Source: Jiangella mangrovi
GTDB taxonomy: Bacteria; Actinomycetota; Actinomycetes; Jiangellales; Jiangellaceae
Direction: 5' to 3'
Length of the DNA: 64,000 nt
NCBI RefSeq assembly: GCF_014204975.1
Contig: NZ_JACHMM010000001.1
Coordinates: 5,368,037-5,432,036 of the forward strand
Made by a program: the position numbers and the translations under genes. This document shows positions 7,242 to 16,427 of the stretch, in pieces (the first letter of the stretch is position 1; each line of letters starts with the position of its first letter). The notes under the pieces were generated by a model. The model was not told the origin of the DNA, did not search any database, and saw nothing but the letters and a program-made list of their open reading frames with translations.

Positions 7242-9239
7242 TCATTCCTCGACGGCGGGCAGCGCGAACTGGCTGTTGTACAGATCGAAGTATGCTCCGC
7301 GCCGCTCCAGCAGCTCGGCATGCGAGCCCTGTTCGACGATCGAGCCGTCGCGCATGACGAGGATCAGGTCGGCGTCGCGGATGGTCGCGAGCCGGTGCGC
7401 GATGACGAAGCTGGTCCGGTCGCTGCGCAGCGCCGCCATGGCGTGCTGCACCAGCACCTCGGTGCGGGTGTCGACCGACGACGTCGCCTCGTCGAGGATG
7501 AGGATGGCCGGATCGGCGAGGAACGCCCGCGCGATGGTGAGCAGTTGCTTCTCACCGGCGCTGATGTTGTCGCCCTCTTCGTCGATGACGGTGTCGTAGC
7601 CGTCGGGCAGCGAGTGGACGAACCGGTCGACGTAGGTCGCCTCGGCCGCCGCGCGGAGCTGCTCCTCCGACGCCGTCGGGTCCCCGTAATGGAGGTTCTC
7701 GCGGATCGTCCCGCCGAACAGCCAGGTGTCCTGCAGCACCATGCCGATGTTCGAGCGCAGCTCGTCGCGGCGCAGCTCGGCGATGTCGCGGCCGTCGATG
7801 GTGATGCGTCCGCCCTGCAGCTCGTAGAACCGCATGATCAGGTTGACCAGCGTGGTCTTGCCGGCCCCCGTCGGGCCTACGATCGCCACCGTCCGGCCCG
7901 GTTCCGCCACCAGCGAGAGGTCCTCGATGAGCGGCTGGTCGGGGTCGTAGCTGAACGAGACGTGCTCGAACTCGACCCGGCCGCGGGGCTGACGGTCCAG
8001 CGTCGCGGGGTCGGCGGCGTCGGGCACCTGCTCCGGCTCGTCGAGCAGCTCGAACACCCGCTCCGCCGACGCGACGCCGGACTGCAGCAGGTTCGCCATG
8101 GACGCCAGCTGGGTCAGCGGCTGGGTGAACTGGCGGGTGTACTGCACGAACGCCTGCACCTCGCCGAGGCTCATCGAGCCCGACGCGACCCGCAGCCCGC
8201 CGACGACGGCGATGGCGACGTAGTTGAGGTTCCCGAGGAAGAACATCGCCGGCATGATCAGCCCGGACACGAACTGGGCGCCGAAGCTCGCCTGGAACAG
8301 CTCGTCGTTCTTCGCGCCGAACGACTGCTCGACCTCGCGCTGCCGGCCGAACACCTTCACCAGCGCGTGACCGGTGTAGGCCTCCTCGATCTGCCCGTTC
8401 AGCGCGCCGGTGTGCGCCCACTGCGCGACGAACTGCTGCTGCGACCGCTTCGCCACCAGCGTGGTGATGACCAGCGACAACGGAATCGTGGCCAGCGCGA
8501 TCAGCGCCAGCAGCGGCGAGATCCACAGCATCATCGCTAGCACGCCGACGACGGTGAGCAGCGAGTTCAGCAGCTGGCTCATGGTCTGCTGCAGGCTCTG
8601 TGAGACGTTGTCGATGTCGTTGGTGACCCGGCTCAGCACGTCGCCGCGCGCGTTGACGTCGAAGTACTTCAGCGGCAGCCGGTGGATCTTGTCCTCGACG
8701 TCGGAGCGCAGCCGGAACACCGTCCGCTGCACGATGGTGTTGAGCAGGTACGCCTGCAGCCACATGAACAGCGAGGCGCCCACGTACAGCGCCAGCACGC
8801 CCAGCAGCACCGACTGCAGCGCGCCGAAGTCGATGCCCTGGCCCGGGACGACACCGCTCATGCCGGCGAGCATGTCGGCGAAAGTGTTCTGGCCGTCGGC
8901 CCGCAGGTTCTCGACCGCCTGGTCCTTCGTGACGTCGGGAGAGAGCTGCCGGCCGATGATGCCCTGGAAGATCAGGTCGGTGCCGTGGCCGAGCAGCCGC
9001 GGCCCGACGGCGTTCAGCGCCACGCTGACCACGGTCAGCACGATCACCAGGATCACCCCGAACCGCTCCGGCGCCAGCCGGCCGACCAGCCGCTTCGCCG
9101 ACGGGCCGAAGTTCATCGCCTTCTGCGTCGGCCCGGCCATGCCGCCGAACGGCCCGCCGCCACCCGGGCGCATGCCTCCGCCGCCGGGGCGAGCGGGAGC
9201 CGCAGCCGTCGCCGTCGCCCCTGGCCTGGACGCGCTCAT
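7242..9239 (-). CDS. ABC exporter half-transporter, catalytic-site subunit
   Basis: A 665-residue fused membrane-ATPase ABC exporter (MdlB/TM288 type). After a Gly/Pro-rich cytosolic N-terminal tail of about 45 residues comes the six-helix exporter domain with the conserved [18 protein letters not shown] segment. The nucleotide-binding domain has Walker [11 protein letters not shown] and Walker [13 protein letters not shown] with the catalytic Glu, but a non-standard signature, ISAGEKQ instead of LSGGQ. With the upstream subunit this gives one working and one degenerate ATP site, as in TM287/288. The ATG overlaps the partner's stop as ATGA (9236-9239), which couples translation. The exported substrate is likely a drug or lipid-like molecule, by family. 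Confidence 0.92.
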   Translation of the reverse strand: MSASRPGATATAAAPARPGGGGMRPGGGGPFGGMAGPTQKAMNFGPSAKRLVGRLAPERFGVILVIVLTVVSVALNAVGPRLLGHGTDLIFQGIIGRQLSPDVTKDQAVENLRADGQNTFADMLAGMSGVVPGQGIDFGALQSVLLGVLALYVGASLFMWLQAYLLNTIVQRTVFRLRSDVEDKIHRLPLKYFDVNARGDVLSRVTNDIDNVSQSLQQTMSQLLNSLLTVVGVLAMMLWISPLLALIALATIPLSLVITTLVAKRSQQQFVAQWAHTGALNGQIEEAYTGHALVKVFGRQREVEQSFGAKNDELFQASFGAQFVSGLIMPAMFFLGNLNYVAIAVVGGLRVASGSMSLGEVQAFVQYTRQFTQPLTQLASMANLLQSGVASAERVFELLDEPEQVPDAADPATLDRQPRGRVEFEHVSFSYDPDQPLIEDLSLVAEPGRTVAIVGPTGAGKTTLVNLIMRFYELQGGRITIDGRDIAELRRDELRSNIGMVLQDTWLFGGTIRENLHYGDPTASEEQLRAAAEATYVDRFVHSLPDGYDTVIDEEGDNISAGEKQLLTIARAFLADPAILILDEATSSVDTRTEVLVQHAMAALRSDRTSFVIAHRLATIRDADLILVMRDGSIVEQGSHAELLERRGAYFDLYNSQFALPAVEE

Positions 9240-10969
9240 GCCGCCTCCTCCGCGGTCAGCTGCGACTCGACGATCTCGGTGTACGTCGGGCAGCTCTCGA
9301 TCAGTTCGGCGTGCGATCCCAGGCCGACGACGGCGCCGTCGTCGAGCACCACGATCTGGTCGGCGTCGATGACGGTGGAGATCCGCTGGGCGACGATCAC
9401 CACTGCGGCGTCCGTGGTGTGCGGGCGCAGCGCCGCCCTCAGCCGGGCGTCGGTGGCGAGGTCGAGCGCGGAGAACGAGTCGTCGAACAGGTACAGGTCG
9501 GGCTTGCGGACCAGTGCGCGGGCGATGGCCAGCCGCTGGCGCTGCCCTCCGGACACGTTGGTGCCGCCCTGCGCGATGGGCGCGTCGAGGCCCTCGGGCA
9601 TCTCGCGGACGAAGTCGTCGGCCTGCGCGATCTCGAGCGCCTCCCACAGCTCCTCGTCGGTGGCCTCGGGATTGCCGTAGCGCAGGTTGCTGGCGACGGT
9701 GCCCGAGAACAGGTACGCCTTCTGCGGCACCAGGCCGATGCGTGATCGCAGCACGTCGGGATCGAGGTCGCGGACGTCGACCCCGGCGACGCGCACCTGG
9801 CCCGCCGTCGCGTCGATGAGCCGCGGCACGAGGTTGACCAGCGTGGTCTTGCCGGACCCGGTGCTGCCGACGACAGCGGTCGTGGTGCCCGGCTCGACGG
9901 TGAAGCTCACGTCGCGCAGCACCGGCTCGTCGGCGCCCGGATAGGCGAACCCCGCGCCGCGCAGCTCCAGCGACATCCGCCGCGGCAGCGTCGTCACCGG
10001 CGCTTCGGGCGGGACGACGGAGGAGTCGGTGTCGAGGACCTCGCCGATCCGCTCCGCGCACACCGCCGCCCGCGGGATCATGACCAGCATGAACGTGGCC
10101 ATCATGACCGCCATGAGGATCTGGATGAGGTAGGTGAGGAACGCCGTCAGCGCGCCGATCTCCATGTGCCCCTGGTCGATGCGGTCCGCGCCGAACCAGA
10201 GCACGGCCACGCTGGACACGTTCATCACCAGCATCACCCACGGGAACACCAGCGCCTGCAGCCGGCCGACGTGCAGCGCGGTCTCGGTGAGCGCGGTGTT
10301 GGCGACGGCGAACCGGCCCTGCTCGAACCGCTCGCGGACGAACGCCCGGACCACCCGGATGCCGGTGATCTGCTCGCGCATGACCCGGTTGACGCCGTCG
10401 ATGCGCTCCTGCATGAGCCGGAAGCCCGGCACCATGCGGCGGGCGATCAACGCGATGCCGACGACGAGCGCCGGCACGCAGACCAGCAGCAGCCAGGCCA
10501 GCTCGACGTCCTCGCGCAACGCCATGATGACGCCGCCGACCGCCATGATCGGCGCCATGACCAGCAGCGTGCACGACATCAGCACCAGCATCTGGACCTG
10601 CTGGACGTCGTTGGTGTTGCGGGTGATCAGCGACGGCGCCCCGAACCGGCCGACCTCGCGCGCGGAGAACTCGCCGACCCGGTGGAAGACGCCGGCGCGG
10701 ACGTCGCGGCCGAACGCCATGGCCGTCTTCGCGCCGAAATAGACGGCGCCGACGGTACAGGTGATCTGCAACACCGTCGCCGCGAGCATCCAGCCGCCGG
10801 TGCGCATGATGTAGCCGGTGTCGCCGCGGGCGATGCCGTTGTCGATGATGTCCGCGTTCAGGCTGGGCAGGTAGAGCGAGGCCAGGGTGCCGACGAACTG
10901 CAGCGCGACCACGGCGCCGAGCCACCGGCGGTACGGACGCAGGTAGGTCCGCAGCAGGGTGATGAGCAT
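9236..10969 (-). CDS. ABC exporter half-transporter, degenerate-site subunit
   Basis: A 577-residue membrane-ATPase half-transporter (MdlA/TM287 type). Transmembrane helices begin at residue 18 ([19 protein letters not shown]), and the exporter loop [16 protein letters not shown] is conserved. The ATPase domain has Walker [11 protein letters not shown] and a normal signature [10 protein letters not shown]. Walker B reads [12 protein letters not shown], with Asp in place of the catalytic Glu. That is the hallmark of the non-hydrolysing site in heterodimeric exporters and complements the altered signature of the downstream subunit. The start ATG at 10969 is preceded by GGAG. The tetR gene ends 84 bp upstream on the same strand. 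Confidence 0.92.
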   Translation of the reverse strand: MLITLLRTYLRPYRRWLGAVVALQFVGTLASLYLPSLNADIIDNGIARGDTGYIMRTGGWMLAATVLQITCTVGAVYFGAKTAMAFGRDVRAGVFHRVGEFSAREVGRFGAPSLITRNTNDVQQVQMLVLMSCTLLVMAPIMAVGGVIMALREDVELAWLLLVCVPALVVGIALIARRMVPGFRLMQERIDGVNRVMREQITGIRVVRAFVRERFEQGRFAVANTALTETALHVGRLQALVFPWVMLVMNVSSVAVLWFGADRIDQGHMEIGALTAFLTYLIQILMAVMMATFMLVMIPRAAVCAERIGEVLDTDSSVVPPEAPVTTLPRRMSLELRGAGFAYPGADEPVLRDVSFTVEPGTTTAVVGSTGSGKTTLVNLVPRLIDATAGQVRVAGVDVRDLDPDVLRSRIGLVPQKAYLFSGTVASNLRYGNPEATDEELWEALEIAQADDFVREMPEGLDAPIAQGGTNVSGGQRQRLAIARALVRKPDLYLFDDSFSALDLATDARLRAALRPHTTDAAVVIVAQRISTVIDADQIVVLDDGAVVGLGSHAELIESCPTYTEIVESQLTAEEAA

Positions 10970-11053
10970 GGAGCGGCTCCGAACTGGAGAGATGTGTGAA
11001 GTGGGTTGCGCGTGCCCGAGCTGGTGGGGCCCCGAAGTCGCGGGGCGACGGCG

Positions 11054-11668
11054 TCAGGGTGACGGATCGTTGGCGGTCGCCGGCGGGAGGACGACGCCGT
11101 ACAGCAGGAGGTCGACGACCTCTTCGGGCGGCATGGGCTCGTGGTCGTTGATGAGCGGGTGGAAGCCGGCGAACGCCAGGATGCGCAGCCGCCGCGCCAC
11201 TTCGGCCGGCGAGACGCGCAGCCGGTGTCGGTCGGGCTCGACCAGCGCGGTGATGACGGCCATGATGCCCGCGTGCCGCGGCGGCTGCGTCCGCCCGTCG
11301 TCGCCCGGCGGCCGGCTGAACCCGATGGCGACCATGAGCTGGAAGACGCTGGTCAGCCGCTCGTGCAGGATCTGCGCGGCGACGAGCAGCCGGTGCTCGA
11401 GCGGCAGGTCGGTGCCGATGGCCCGCAGCCGCCGCTCGGTGTCGGTGGGGTCGACGGCCGCGTCGAGCACCTGCTTCAGCAGGGAGTCCTTGTCCTCGAA
11501 GACCCGGAAGATGGTGCCCTCGGCGATGCCCGCCGCCTCGGCGATCTGCCGCGTGCTGACCGCGAACCCGTGCTGGCGCACCAGCGGCAGGGTGGCCGCG
11601 ATGATCGCCTCGCGTCGCTGCTCGGGCGACATGGGCGTTGCGCGGGTGCGGCGGGTCTCGGTGGCCAC
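11054..11668 (-). CDS. TetR-family repressor of the ABC exporter operon
   Basis: A 204-residue TetR/AcrR regulator. The DNA-binding helix-turn-helix ([18 protein letters not shown]...[23 protein letters not shown]) occupies residues about 18-62. The rest is an all-helical ligand domain. GTG at 11668 is preferred because the upstream in-frame codons lie inside the palindromic operator at 11682-11701. No ribosome-binding site is seen before it, so the transcript may be leaderless. It is the first gene of a unit with the two exporter genes and ppk2, so it probably represses itself and the exporter and lets go when it binds the exported drug. Confidence 0.88.
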   Translation of the reverse strand: MATETRRTRATPMSPEQRREAIIAATLPLVRQHGFAVSTRQIAEAAGIAEGTIFRVFEDKDSLLKQVLDAAVDPTDTERRLRAIGTDLPLEHRLLVAAQILHERLTSVFQLMVAIGFSRPPGDDGRTQPPRHAGIMAVITALVEPDRHRLRVSPAEVARRLRILAFAGFHPLINDHEPMPPEEVVDLLLYGVVLPPATANDPSP

Positions 11669-11681
11669 GACAGCAGAGTAA

Positions 11682-11701
11682 GTGAGTGAGGACTCACTCA
11701 C
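11682..11701 (-). promoter_or_regulatory. TetR operator palindrome
   Basis: GTGAGTGAGGACTCACTCAC is a perfect 9-bp inverted repeat around a 2-bp centre. It sits 13 bp upstream of the tetR GTG. Size, symmetry and place are as expected for an autoregulatory TetR operator. TTACTCT, between the palindrome and the start codon, could serve as a -10 element of a leaderless promoter. Confidence 0.75.
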
Positions 11702-11749
11702 AAGTGGATTTCCGGAGGTTCACTCGCCGTTCGCTCCCCGCGGAACCGC

Positions 11750-12006
11750 GATGGTTGAGGGATCCGTGTCGCCCTGGCAGCACCAATCCCTCAACCATCC
11801 CAGCGGCCCACTCGATGAGTGAGCACCCGATGGGCCCAGAACACCAGCAAACGCTCACCCATCCACCCGCGAACACCCCCGCGCACCTCCCGATGGTTGA
11901 GGGATCGGTGTCGCCCTGGCAGCACCAATCCCTCAACCATCCCAGCGGCCCACTCGATGAGTGAGCACCCGATGGGCCCAGAACACCAGCAAACGCTCAC
12001 CCATCC
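11750..12006. repeat. Two direct 115-bp repeats (period 142 bp), each opening with a hairpin (family P4)
   Basis: Copies at 11750-11864 and 11892-12006 differ at one base (GGGATCC versus GGGATCG). Each begins with a stem GATGGTTGAGGGAT / ATCCCTCAACCATC around a 22-bp loop containing GTGTCGCCCTGGCAGCAC, then a 65-bp shared tail. They fill most of the 419 bp between the tetR and slipin genes. The hairpin core GCCCTGGCA(G)CACCAA is also found in the palindrome at 15532-15581. The near identity points to a recent tandem duplication. Confidence 0.85.
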
Positions 12007-12087
12007 CCGCCGGGCGGCCGGGCTGAGCGCGATCCACGGCACCGGGCGTACGCTCGAAAGTGAAGGGCCGCTGACGAGGAGGTCAGC

Positions 12088-13053
12088 ATGGGTGCGCTAC
12101 TCGCGATCCTCATCATCCTCGCGATCGTCGCCGTCGTCGTGTACGGAGCGAGCGCCCGGATCGTCCGACAGTTCGAGCGGGGCGTCGTGTTCCGGTTCGG
12201 CAAGGTGCACGGGCCACCGCGCGAGGCGGGGTTCGCGTGGATCGCACCGTTCGTCGACCAGATGCACAAGGTGAACATGCAGATCGTCACGCTGCCGATT
12301 CCGGCGCAGGACGGCATCACCCGCGACAACGTCACGGTGCGGGTCGACGCCGTCGTGTACTTCCGGGTGCACGACCCGGTCGAGGCCGTCGTCGAGGTGC
12401 AGGACTACGAGTTCGCCGTGTCGCAGGTCGCACAGACGTCGTTGCGCTCGATCATCGGCAAGAGCGAGCTCGACGACCTGCTGTCCAACCGTGAGGCGTT
12501 GAACCAGGGCCTGGCCCTCATGATCGACAGCCCGGCCGTGGGCTGGGGCATCGAGATCGACCGGGTCGAGATCAAGGATGTCGCGCTGCCGGAATCGATG
12601 AAGCGCTCGATGTCACGACAGGCCGAGGCGGAGCGGGAGCGTCGCTCGCGGATCATCACCGCCGACGGTGAGCTCCAGGCGTCGCACAAGCTCGCCTCGG
12701 CCGCGTCCGCCATGTCCGCCACCCCCGCCGCGCTGCAGCTGCGGTTGCTGCAGACGATCGTCGAGGTCGCCGCGGAGAAGAACTCCACCGTCGTGCTGCC
12801 GTTCCCCGTCGAGCTGCTGCGCTTCCTCGAGCACGCGACTGAGAAGCCGTCGGCCGAGAAGCCGGCGGACAAACCGGCCGACCAGCCGGTCCCCGCACCG
12901 GAAGAGCCGGCCGCGGTCGAGAAGCGGGCCGAGATGCCGGCCGTTCCACCGCCGCCACAGCAGCCCAACGGCCTGGGTGCGTCAGCGGTTGAGGGTGCTC
13001 CGCGCCTGGTCCCAGGCTCGGGCGGCGAACCCGGAGGCGGCGGCCTCCGGTGA
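12088..13053 (+). CDS. SPFH/Band 7 slipin-type membrane protein
   Basis: A 321-residue prohibitin/stomatin-family (slipin) protein. Residues 1-20 form one N-terminal transmembrane helix (LLAILIILAIVAVVVYG). The Band 7/SPFH domain spans about 25-190, with the stomatin hallmarks QFERGVVFRFGK, ITRDNVTVRVDAVVYFRV and a coiled segment (SMSRQAEAERERRSRI) that drives oligomerisation. The C-terminal 75 residues are a Pro/Ala/Glu/Lys-rich, probably disordered tail with EKP/DKP steps. Such proteins form ring-like scaffolds in the membrane; partner proteases of the NfeD type are not next door. A strong GAGGAGG ribosome-binding site precedes the ATG. Confidence 0.9.
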   Translation: MGALLAILIILAIVAVVVYGASARIVRQFERGVVFRFGKVHGPPREAGFAWIAPFVDQMHKVNMQIVTLPIPAQDGITRDNVTVRVDAVVYFRVHDPVEAVVEVQDYEFAVSQVAQTSLRSIIGKSELDDLLSNREALNQGLALMIDSPAVGWGIEIDRVEIKDVALPESMKRSMSRQAEAERERRSRIITADGELQASHKLASAASAMSATPAALQLRLLQTIVEVAAEKNSTVVLPFPVELLRFLEHATEKPSAEKPADKPADQPVPAPEEPAAVEKRAEMPAVPPPPQQPNGLGASAVEGAPRLVPGSGGEPGGGGLR

Positions 13054-13080
13054 ACGGAGGGTGATGCTAGGGTCTGGCGC

Positions 13081-13122
13081 ATGTACGCGACCGTTCTCGG
13101 TAGCTGGTGGCCCGCCTCCTAG
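13081..13122 (+). CDS. trpL: Trp leader peptide
   Basis: A 13-codon ORF encodes MYATVLGSWWPAS with tandem Trp codons at positions 9-10, followed by alternative hairpins and then the anthranilate synthase gene. This is the layout of trp attenuators in actinobacteria. Ribosome stalling at the Trp pair when Trp-tRNA is scarce would expose the downstream segment and prevent the terminator. The Shine-Dalgarno is weak. TAGGGT at 13068-13073 could be a -10 box placing the mRNA start almost at the ATG, so a leaderless leader is possible. Confidence 0.85.
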   Translation: MYATVLGSWWPAS

Positions 13123-13180
13123 GCGGCTCACCCCCTCGCGTACCCCACGCAAGCGACCGCCTCCTCCGAGGCGGTCGTCG
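13108..13180 (+). terminator. trp attenuator: pause hairpin and terminator hairpin
   Basis: A first hairpin, CCGCCTCCTAGGCGG, sits over the leader stop codon (13112-13126). A second, GACCGCCTC-CTCC-GAGGCGGTC at 13155-13176, has a perfect 9-bp stem followed by GTCGTCGTGTCC. The AGGCGG of the first can pair with the CCGCCT of the second, which gives the required antiterminator alternative. The terminator lacks a real U-run, common in GC-rich actinobacteria, so it may need help from Rho or NusG. Confidence 0.7.
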
Positions 13181-13230
13181 TCGTGTCCGGCGTTCTTCCG
13201 CCCGGTCGAGGCTCGACCGGAAGGACCGAC

Positions 13231-15117
13231 ATGCTCACCGACCTGCTCGACGATCCCGCTCCCCCGCCGTTCGCGCTGCTCGCCCGCGCGGGCCGGCCGG
13301 AGGTGGAGCTGCTGCTGGGCGACGTGGTCGACGTCGACCGGCTGGCGGAGATCCCGCTGCCGGAGGGCGACGGCGCGACGCTCGCCCTGGTCCCGTACCG
13401 GCAGCTGGCCGAGCGCGGCTTCGAGTGTCACGACGACGGCGTCCCGCTGCGGTGCCTGCGGGTGCGACGACGGGTTCAGCTGTCCCGCGCCGCCGTCCTC
13501 GCCGCGCTGGGGGGCGACGGTGTCGACGTCACCCCTGGCGGGTTCGACGTCGCCGACGAGGAGTACGCCGACATCGTCGGGCGGGTCATCCGCGACGAGA
13601 TCGGCCGCGGCGCCGGGGCGAACTTCGTCATCCGCCGCGACTACCTCGCCCGTCTCAGCGGCAACGTCGCGCACACGGCGCTGCGGCTGTTCGCCCGGCT
13701 GCTCACCGGCGAACCGGGCGCCTACTGGACCTTCGCCGTGCACGCCGGCGACGTGACGATGGTCGGCGCGACCCCGGAGCGGCACGTCAGTGTCGACGCC
13801 GGCACCGTCGTCATGAACCCGATCAGCGGCACCTACCGGGTCCCCGCCGGCGGCGCGACCGCCGACGACCTGCTGCGCTTCCTCGCCGACCCGAAGGAGA
13901 CCGAGGAGCTGTTCATGGTGGTCGACGAGGAGCTCAAGATGATGAGCGCCGTCTGCGAGGACGGCGGGCGCGTGCTCGGGCCGTACCTCAAGGAGATGAG
14001 CCACCTCGTCCACACCGAGTACCTGCTCGAGGGGACGACGCGGCTGGACGTGCGCGACGTGCTGCGCGAGACGATGTTCGCCCCGACGGTGACGGGGTCG
14101 CCGCTGGAGAACGCGGCGCGGGTCATCACGCGGTACGAGGCGGGCGGGCGAGGCTACTACGCCGGGGTCGCGGCCCTCATCGAGCACGACGGCGAGCGGC
14201 TCACCGTCGACGCGCCGATCCTCATCCGGACCGCCTACCTCGACCCGGACGGGACGGTGCGGGTCCCCGTCGGCGCGACGCTGGTGCGGCACTCCGTCGC
14301 CGGGCACGAGGTCGCCGAGACGCACGCCAAGGCCGCCGGGGTGCTGACGGCGCTCGGCCTGCGGGAGGCGGCGCCACGAGCGAGCCGGACGCCGTCGCCG
14401 TCGTCCGCCGATCGGCCGTCGTTCGCCGAGGACCCCGCGATCGCCGCCGCCCTGACCGCCCGCAATCGCACGCTCGCGCCGTTCTGGCTGCGGCCGCAGG
14501 GACCGGACGCGCGGCCGGCGCTGGCCGGGCGGACGGCGCTGATCGTCGACGCCGAGGACCGGTGGACGGCGATGCTGGCGCACCTGCTGCGGCGGCTCGG
14601 CATGCGCGCGGACGTCCGCCGCTGGGACGAGACGGGGGCCGGCGACGGGTTCGATCTGGTCGTCTCCGGTCCCGGGCCCGGGGACCCGCGCGACCTCGCC
14701 GACCCGCGGATCGCGCGGCTGCACGACGTCGTCACCGGGCGGCTGGCGGCGGGGCGGCCGCTGCTCGCCGTGTGCCTGAGCCACCAGGTGCTGGCCGGTG
14801 CGCTGGGCCTGCCGGTCGGCCCGCTGCCGCAGCCGTACCAGGGCACGCAGCGGCCAGTGTCGCTGTTCGGCCGCGAGACCCGGGTCGGCTTCTACAACAC
14901 CTTCGCCGCGTCGCTTCCGGCCGGGGCCGAGGTGCCGGCCGGGCTCGAGGTCGCGGCCCACCCGTCGTCGGGCGAGGTGTTCGCGCTGCGCGGCGCCGGG
15001 TTCGCGTCGGTGCAGTTCCACCTCGAGTCGATCCTGTCGACGGACGGGGTCGACCTGCTGGCCGGGCTGGTGACGGACGTGCTCAGCGGGTCGCGGAGTC
15101 CGGCTGCTGCGAGATGA
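13231..15117 (+). CDS. trpEG: Anthranilate synthase, fused TrpE-TrpG
   Basis: A 628-residue fusion of chorismate-using component I and glutamine amidotransferase component II, which makes anthranilate for tryptophan. Residues about 90-385 are the chorismate-binding domain (NPISGTYRVPAGG, PKETEELFMVVDEELKMM, HTEYLLEGTTRLD). Residues about 430-620 are a class I glutaminase with nucleophile Cys in LLAVCLSHQVLAG and the later His in VQFHLES. Fusions of this shape also include phenazine PhzE and related aminodeoxychorismate enzymes, but the Trp-Trp leader directly upstream argues for tryptophan synthesis. ATG at 13231 has an AAGGA ribosome-binding site. Its end overlaps the opposite VOC gene by 35 bp. 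Confidence 0.88.
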   Translation: MLTDLLDDPAPPPFALLARAGRPEVELLLGDVVDVDRLAEIPLPEGDGATLALVPYRQLAERGFECHDDGVPLRCLRVRRRVQLSRAAVLAALGGDGVDVTPGGFDVADEEYADIVGRVIRDEIGRGAGANFVIRRDYLARLSGNVAHTALRLFARLLTGEPGAYWTFAVHAGDVTMVGATPERHVSVDAGTVVMNPISGTYRVPAGGATADDLLRFLADPKETEELFMVVDEELKMMSAVCEDGGRVLGPYLKEMSHLVHTEYLLEGTTRLDVRDVLRETMFAPTVTGSPLENAARVITRYEAGGRGYYAGVAALIEHDGERLTVDAPILIRTAYLDPDGTVRVPVGATLVRHSVAGHEVAETHAKAAGVLTALGLREAAPRASRTPSPSSADRPSFAEDPAIAAALTARNRTLAPFWLRPQGPDARPALAGRTALIVDAEDRWTAMLAHLLRRLGMRADVRRWDETGAGDGFDLVVSGPGPGDPRDLADPRIARLHDVVTGRLAAGRPLLAVCLSHQVLAGALGLPVGPLPQPYQGTQRPVSLFGRETRVGFYNTFAASLPAGAEVPAGLEVAAHPSSGEVFALRGAGFASVQFHLESILSTDGVDLLAGLVTDVLSGSRSPAAAR

Positions 15118-15460
15118 TCCACTGGATGCCGAACGGGTCGCGCAGCCGGCCCTGGCGCAGCCCGTACGACTGGTCGTCGAGCGGGAAGACGACGGTCGCG
15201 CCGGCCTGCTCGAGCGCGGCCCAGACGGCGTCCGCGTCGGGGACGTCGAGGGTGAGAATGGCGGTGGTGGCGGCGTCGTACTGGTCGGCATCCTTGATCG
15301 ACAGCACGGTGCCGCCGATGCGGAACTCGGCGTACACGACGCTGCCGCCTGGCCCGTCGTGGCGCTCACCGGGTTCGGCGCCGAGCGCGCTCTTGTAGAG
15401 GTCGAGGGCCGCGTCGGCCCCCTCGACGACGAGTTTCGGGGTCACGGTCATGTCGGTCAT
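15083..15460 (-). CDS. VOC-superfamily (glyoxalase/bleomycin-resistance fold) protein
   Basis: A 125-residue vicinal-oxygen-chelate protein of the PhnB/YdhR-like group, with two beta-alpha-beta-beta-beta modules: VVEGADAALDLYKSALGAEP in the first half and PDADAVWAALEQAGATVVFP with the final DPFGIQWIIS in the second. Such proteins bind a metal and a small substrate or drug; no particular activity can be named. ATG at 15460 gives the standard N-terminus TVTPKLVVEGAD. The gene converges on trpEG, overlapping it by 35 bp. Confidence 0.85.
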   Translation of the reverse strand: MTDMTVTPKLVVEGADAALDLYKSALGAEPGERHDGPGGSVVYAEFRIGGTVLSIKDADQYDAATTAILTLDVPDADAVWAALEQAGATVVFPLDDQSYGLRQGRLRDPFGIQWIISQQPDSATR

Positions 15461-15531
15461 GGGTCCATCGTGTCCCCGCCCCGACGGTGGGCGCTTGGAG
15501 AAATCGGTCAGGACGAGTGCGGGAGCGGTGT

Positions 15532-15581
15532 GATGGCGGGCGGTTTGGTGGTGCCCTGGCACCACCAAACCGCCCGCCATC
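15532..15581. repeat. Perfect 50-bp palindrome (hairpin, family P4)
   Basis: Two perfect 24-bp arms, starting GATGGCGGGCGGTTTGGTGG and ending in its complement at 15581, flank a 2-bp centre. It lies between two leftward genes, after the AraC gene and before the VOC gene. It could end AraC-gene transcription, although no U-tract follows. The core GTGCCCTGGCACCACCAA matches the centre of the hairpins at 11750 and 11892, so it belongs to a dispersed family. Confidence 0.8.
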
Positions 15582-15597
15582 CAGCCAGTACGGGAGG

Positions 15598-16413
15598 TCA
15601 GGCGAGCGGGACGTGGTTGTGCTCGGCGGCGGAGCGGGGGCGGTAGCGGCCGGGGGTGAGGCCGGTGAGCGCACGGAAGTCGTGGATGAGGTGCGCCTGG
15701 TCGAAGTAGCCGTGCCCCGCCGCGACCTGCGCCCAGTCGACACCGCCGTCGCCGGCCGGGACCGTCACCGTCCGCAGGACCCGCTGCAGCCGGCGGACCC
15801 GGCCGAACTGCTTGGGCGACAGGCCGACGGCGGCGCGGAAGCGGCGCTGCAGGGTCGACGCGGACAGGCCGGTCCGCTCGGTCACCCAGGCGACGGCCGC
15901 GCCGCGGGACAGCTCGCCGGCCGCGTAGAACACAGCACCGTCCGGCGCCGGAACGCGCGCGCCCCGCAGTCGGGACACCAGCACCGATTCCAGCACGTCG
16001 AGCCGCTCGGAAGGCGTCCGCGTGGTGAGCACGCGGTCGCGCACGCTGACGCCGTCGGCGCCCCAGAGGTCACCCAGGGACGTGACCGGATCGGTGAGCG
16101 CGGACGCCGGGACGTCGCCGAACGCGACCAGGCCGCCCGGGCGGAACACCACCCCCGCGGTCGACGCCTGGTCGGCGGTGTCGACGCCGATGGGCCGGGC
16201 CACCGGCCCGCACATGCCGGCACCGTCGACCCCCCGGCACACCGACAGGTCGTCGCCGTCGTACCACCGAAGCCGGTCACGAGCGAGGTTGACGACGAGC
16301 TGTGGCGCGCCGGTGGGTATGGTGCGGTCGCGGCCGGGCGGCAGCGGCTCGTCGAGATACCAGAGGTGCTCGACGAACGGGGCGAGCTCGGGGCGCGGCC
16401 GGCGAACCAGCAT
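15598..16413 (-). CDS. AraC-family regulator (DUF6597-type sensor)
   Basis: A 271-residue AraC/XylS-type transcription factor. The N-terminal sensor (residues about 1-150) begins RPELAPFVEHLWYLDEPLPPG and continues with TIPTGAPQLVVNL, as in the DUF6597 group. The C-terminal double helix-turn-helix covers about 165-260, with VTERTGLSASTLQRRFRAAVG and the second helix-turn-helix AAGHGYFDQAHLIHDFRALTG. It lies 14 bp after the LysE exporter stop on the same strand and is probably co-transcribed with it, so it may control export of an amino acid or similar compound. Confidence 0.87.
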   Translation of the reverse strand: MLVRRPRPELAPFVEHLWYLDEPLPPGRDRTIPTGAPQLVVNLARDRLRWYDGDDLSVCRGVDGAGMCGPVARPIGVDTADQASTAGVVFRPGGLVAFGDVPASALTDPVTSLGDLWGADGVSVRDRVLTTRTPSERLDVLESVLVSRLRGARVPAPDGAVFYAAGELSRGAAVAWVTERTGLSASTLQRRFRAAVGLSPKQFGRVRRLQRVLRTVTVPAGDGGVDWAQVAAGHGYFDQAHLIHDFRALTGLTPGRYRPRSAAEHNHVPLA

Positions 16414-16427
16414 GCTCCGACCGTATG

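Noticed and set aside
9240..10925. Upstream extension of the catalytic-site ABC subunit to a 1227-residue protein
   Set aside because: The added part is out of frame with the real upstream ABC gene and is a low-complexity Arg-rich translation; the ATGA overlap at 9236-9239 gives the true start.
11750..12006. CRISPR array
   Set aside because: There are only two units with a 142-bp period, the repeats are 115 bp, no variable spacers are present, and no cas genes are nearby.
13231..15117. Phenazine or aminodeoxychorismate-type secondary metabolite gene
   Set aside because: The fused architecture allows it, but a Trp-codon attenuator precedes it and no other phz or aminodeoxychorismate-pathway genes are nearby.
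15532..15581. Standard intrinsic terminator
   Set aside because: The stem is perfect but no T-run follows on either strand, and its core is shared with hairpins in a promoter-side region, so a repeat-family label is safer.
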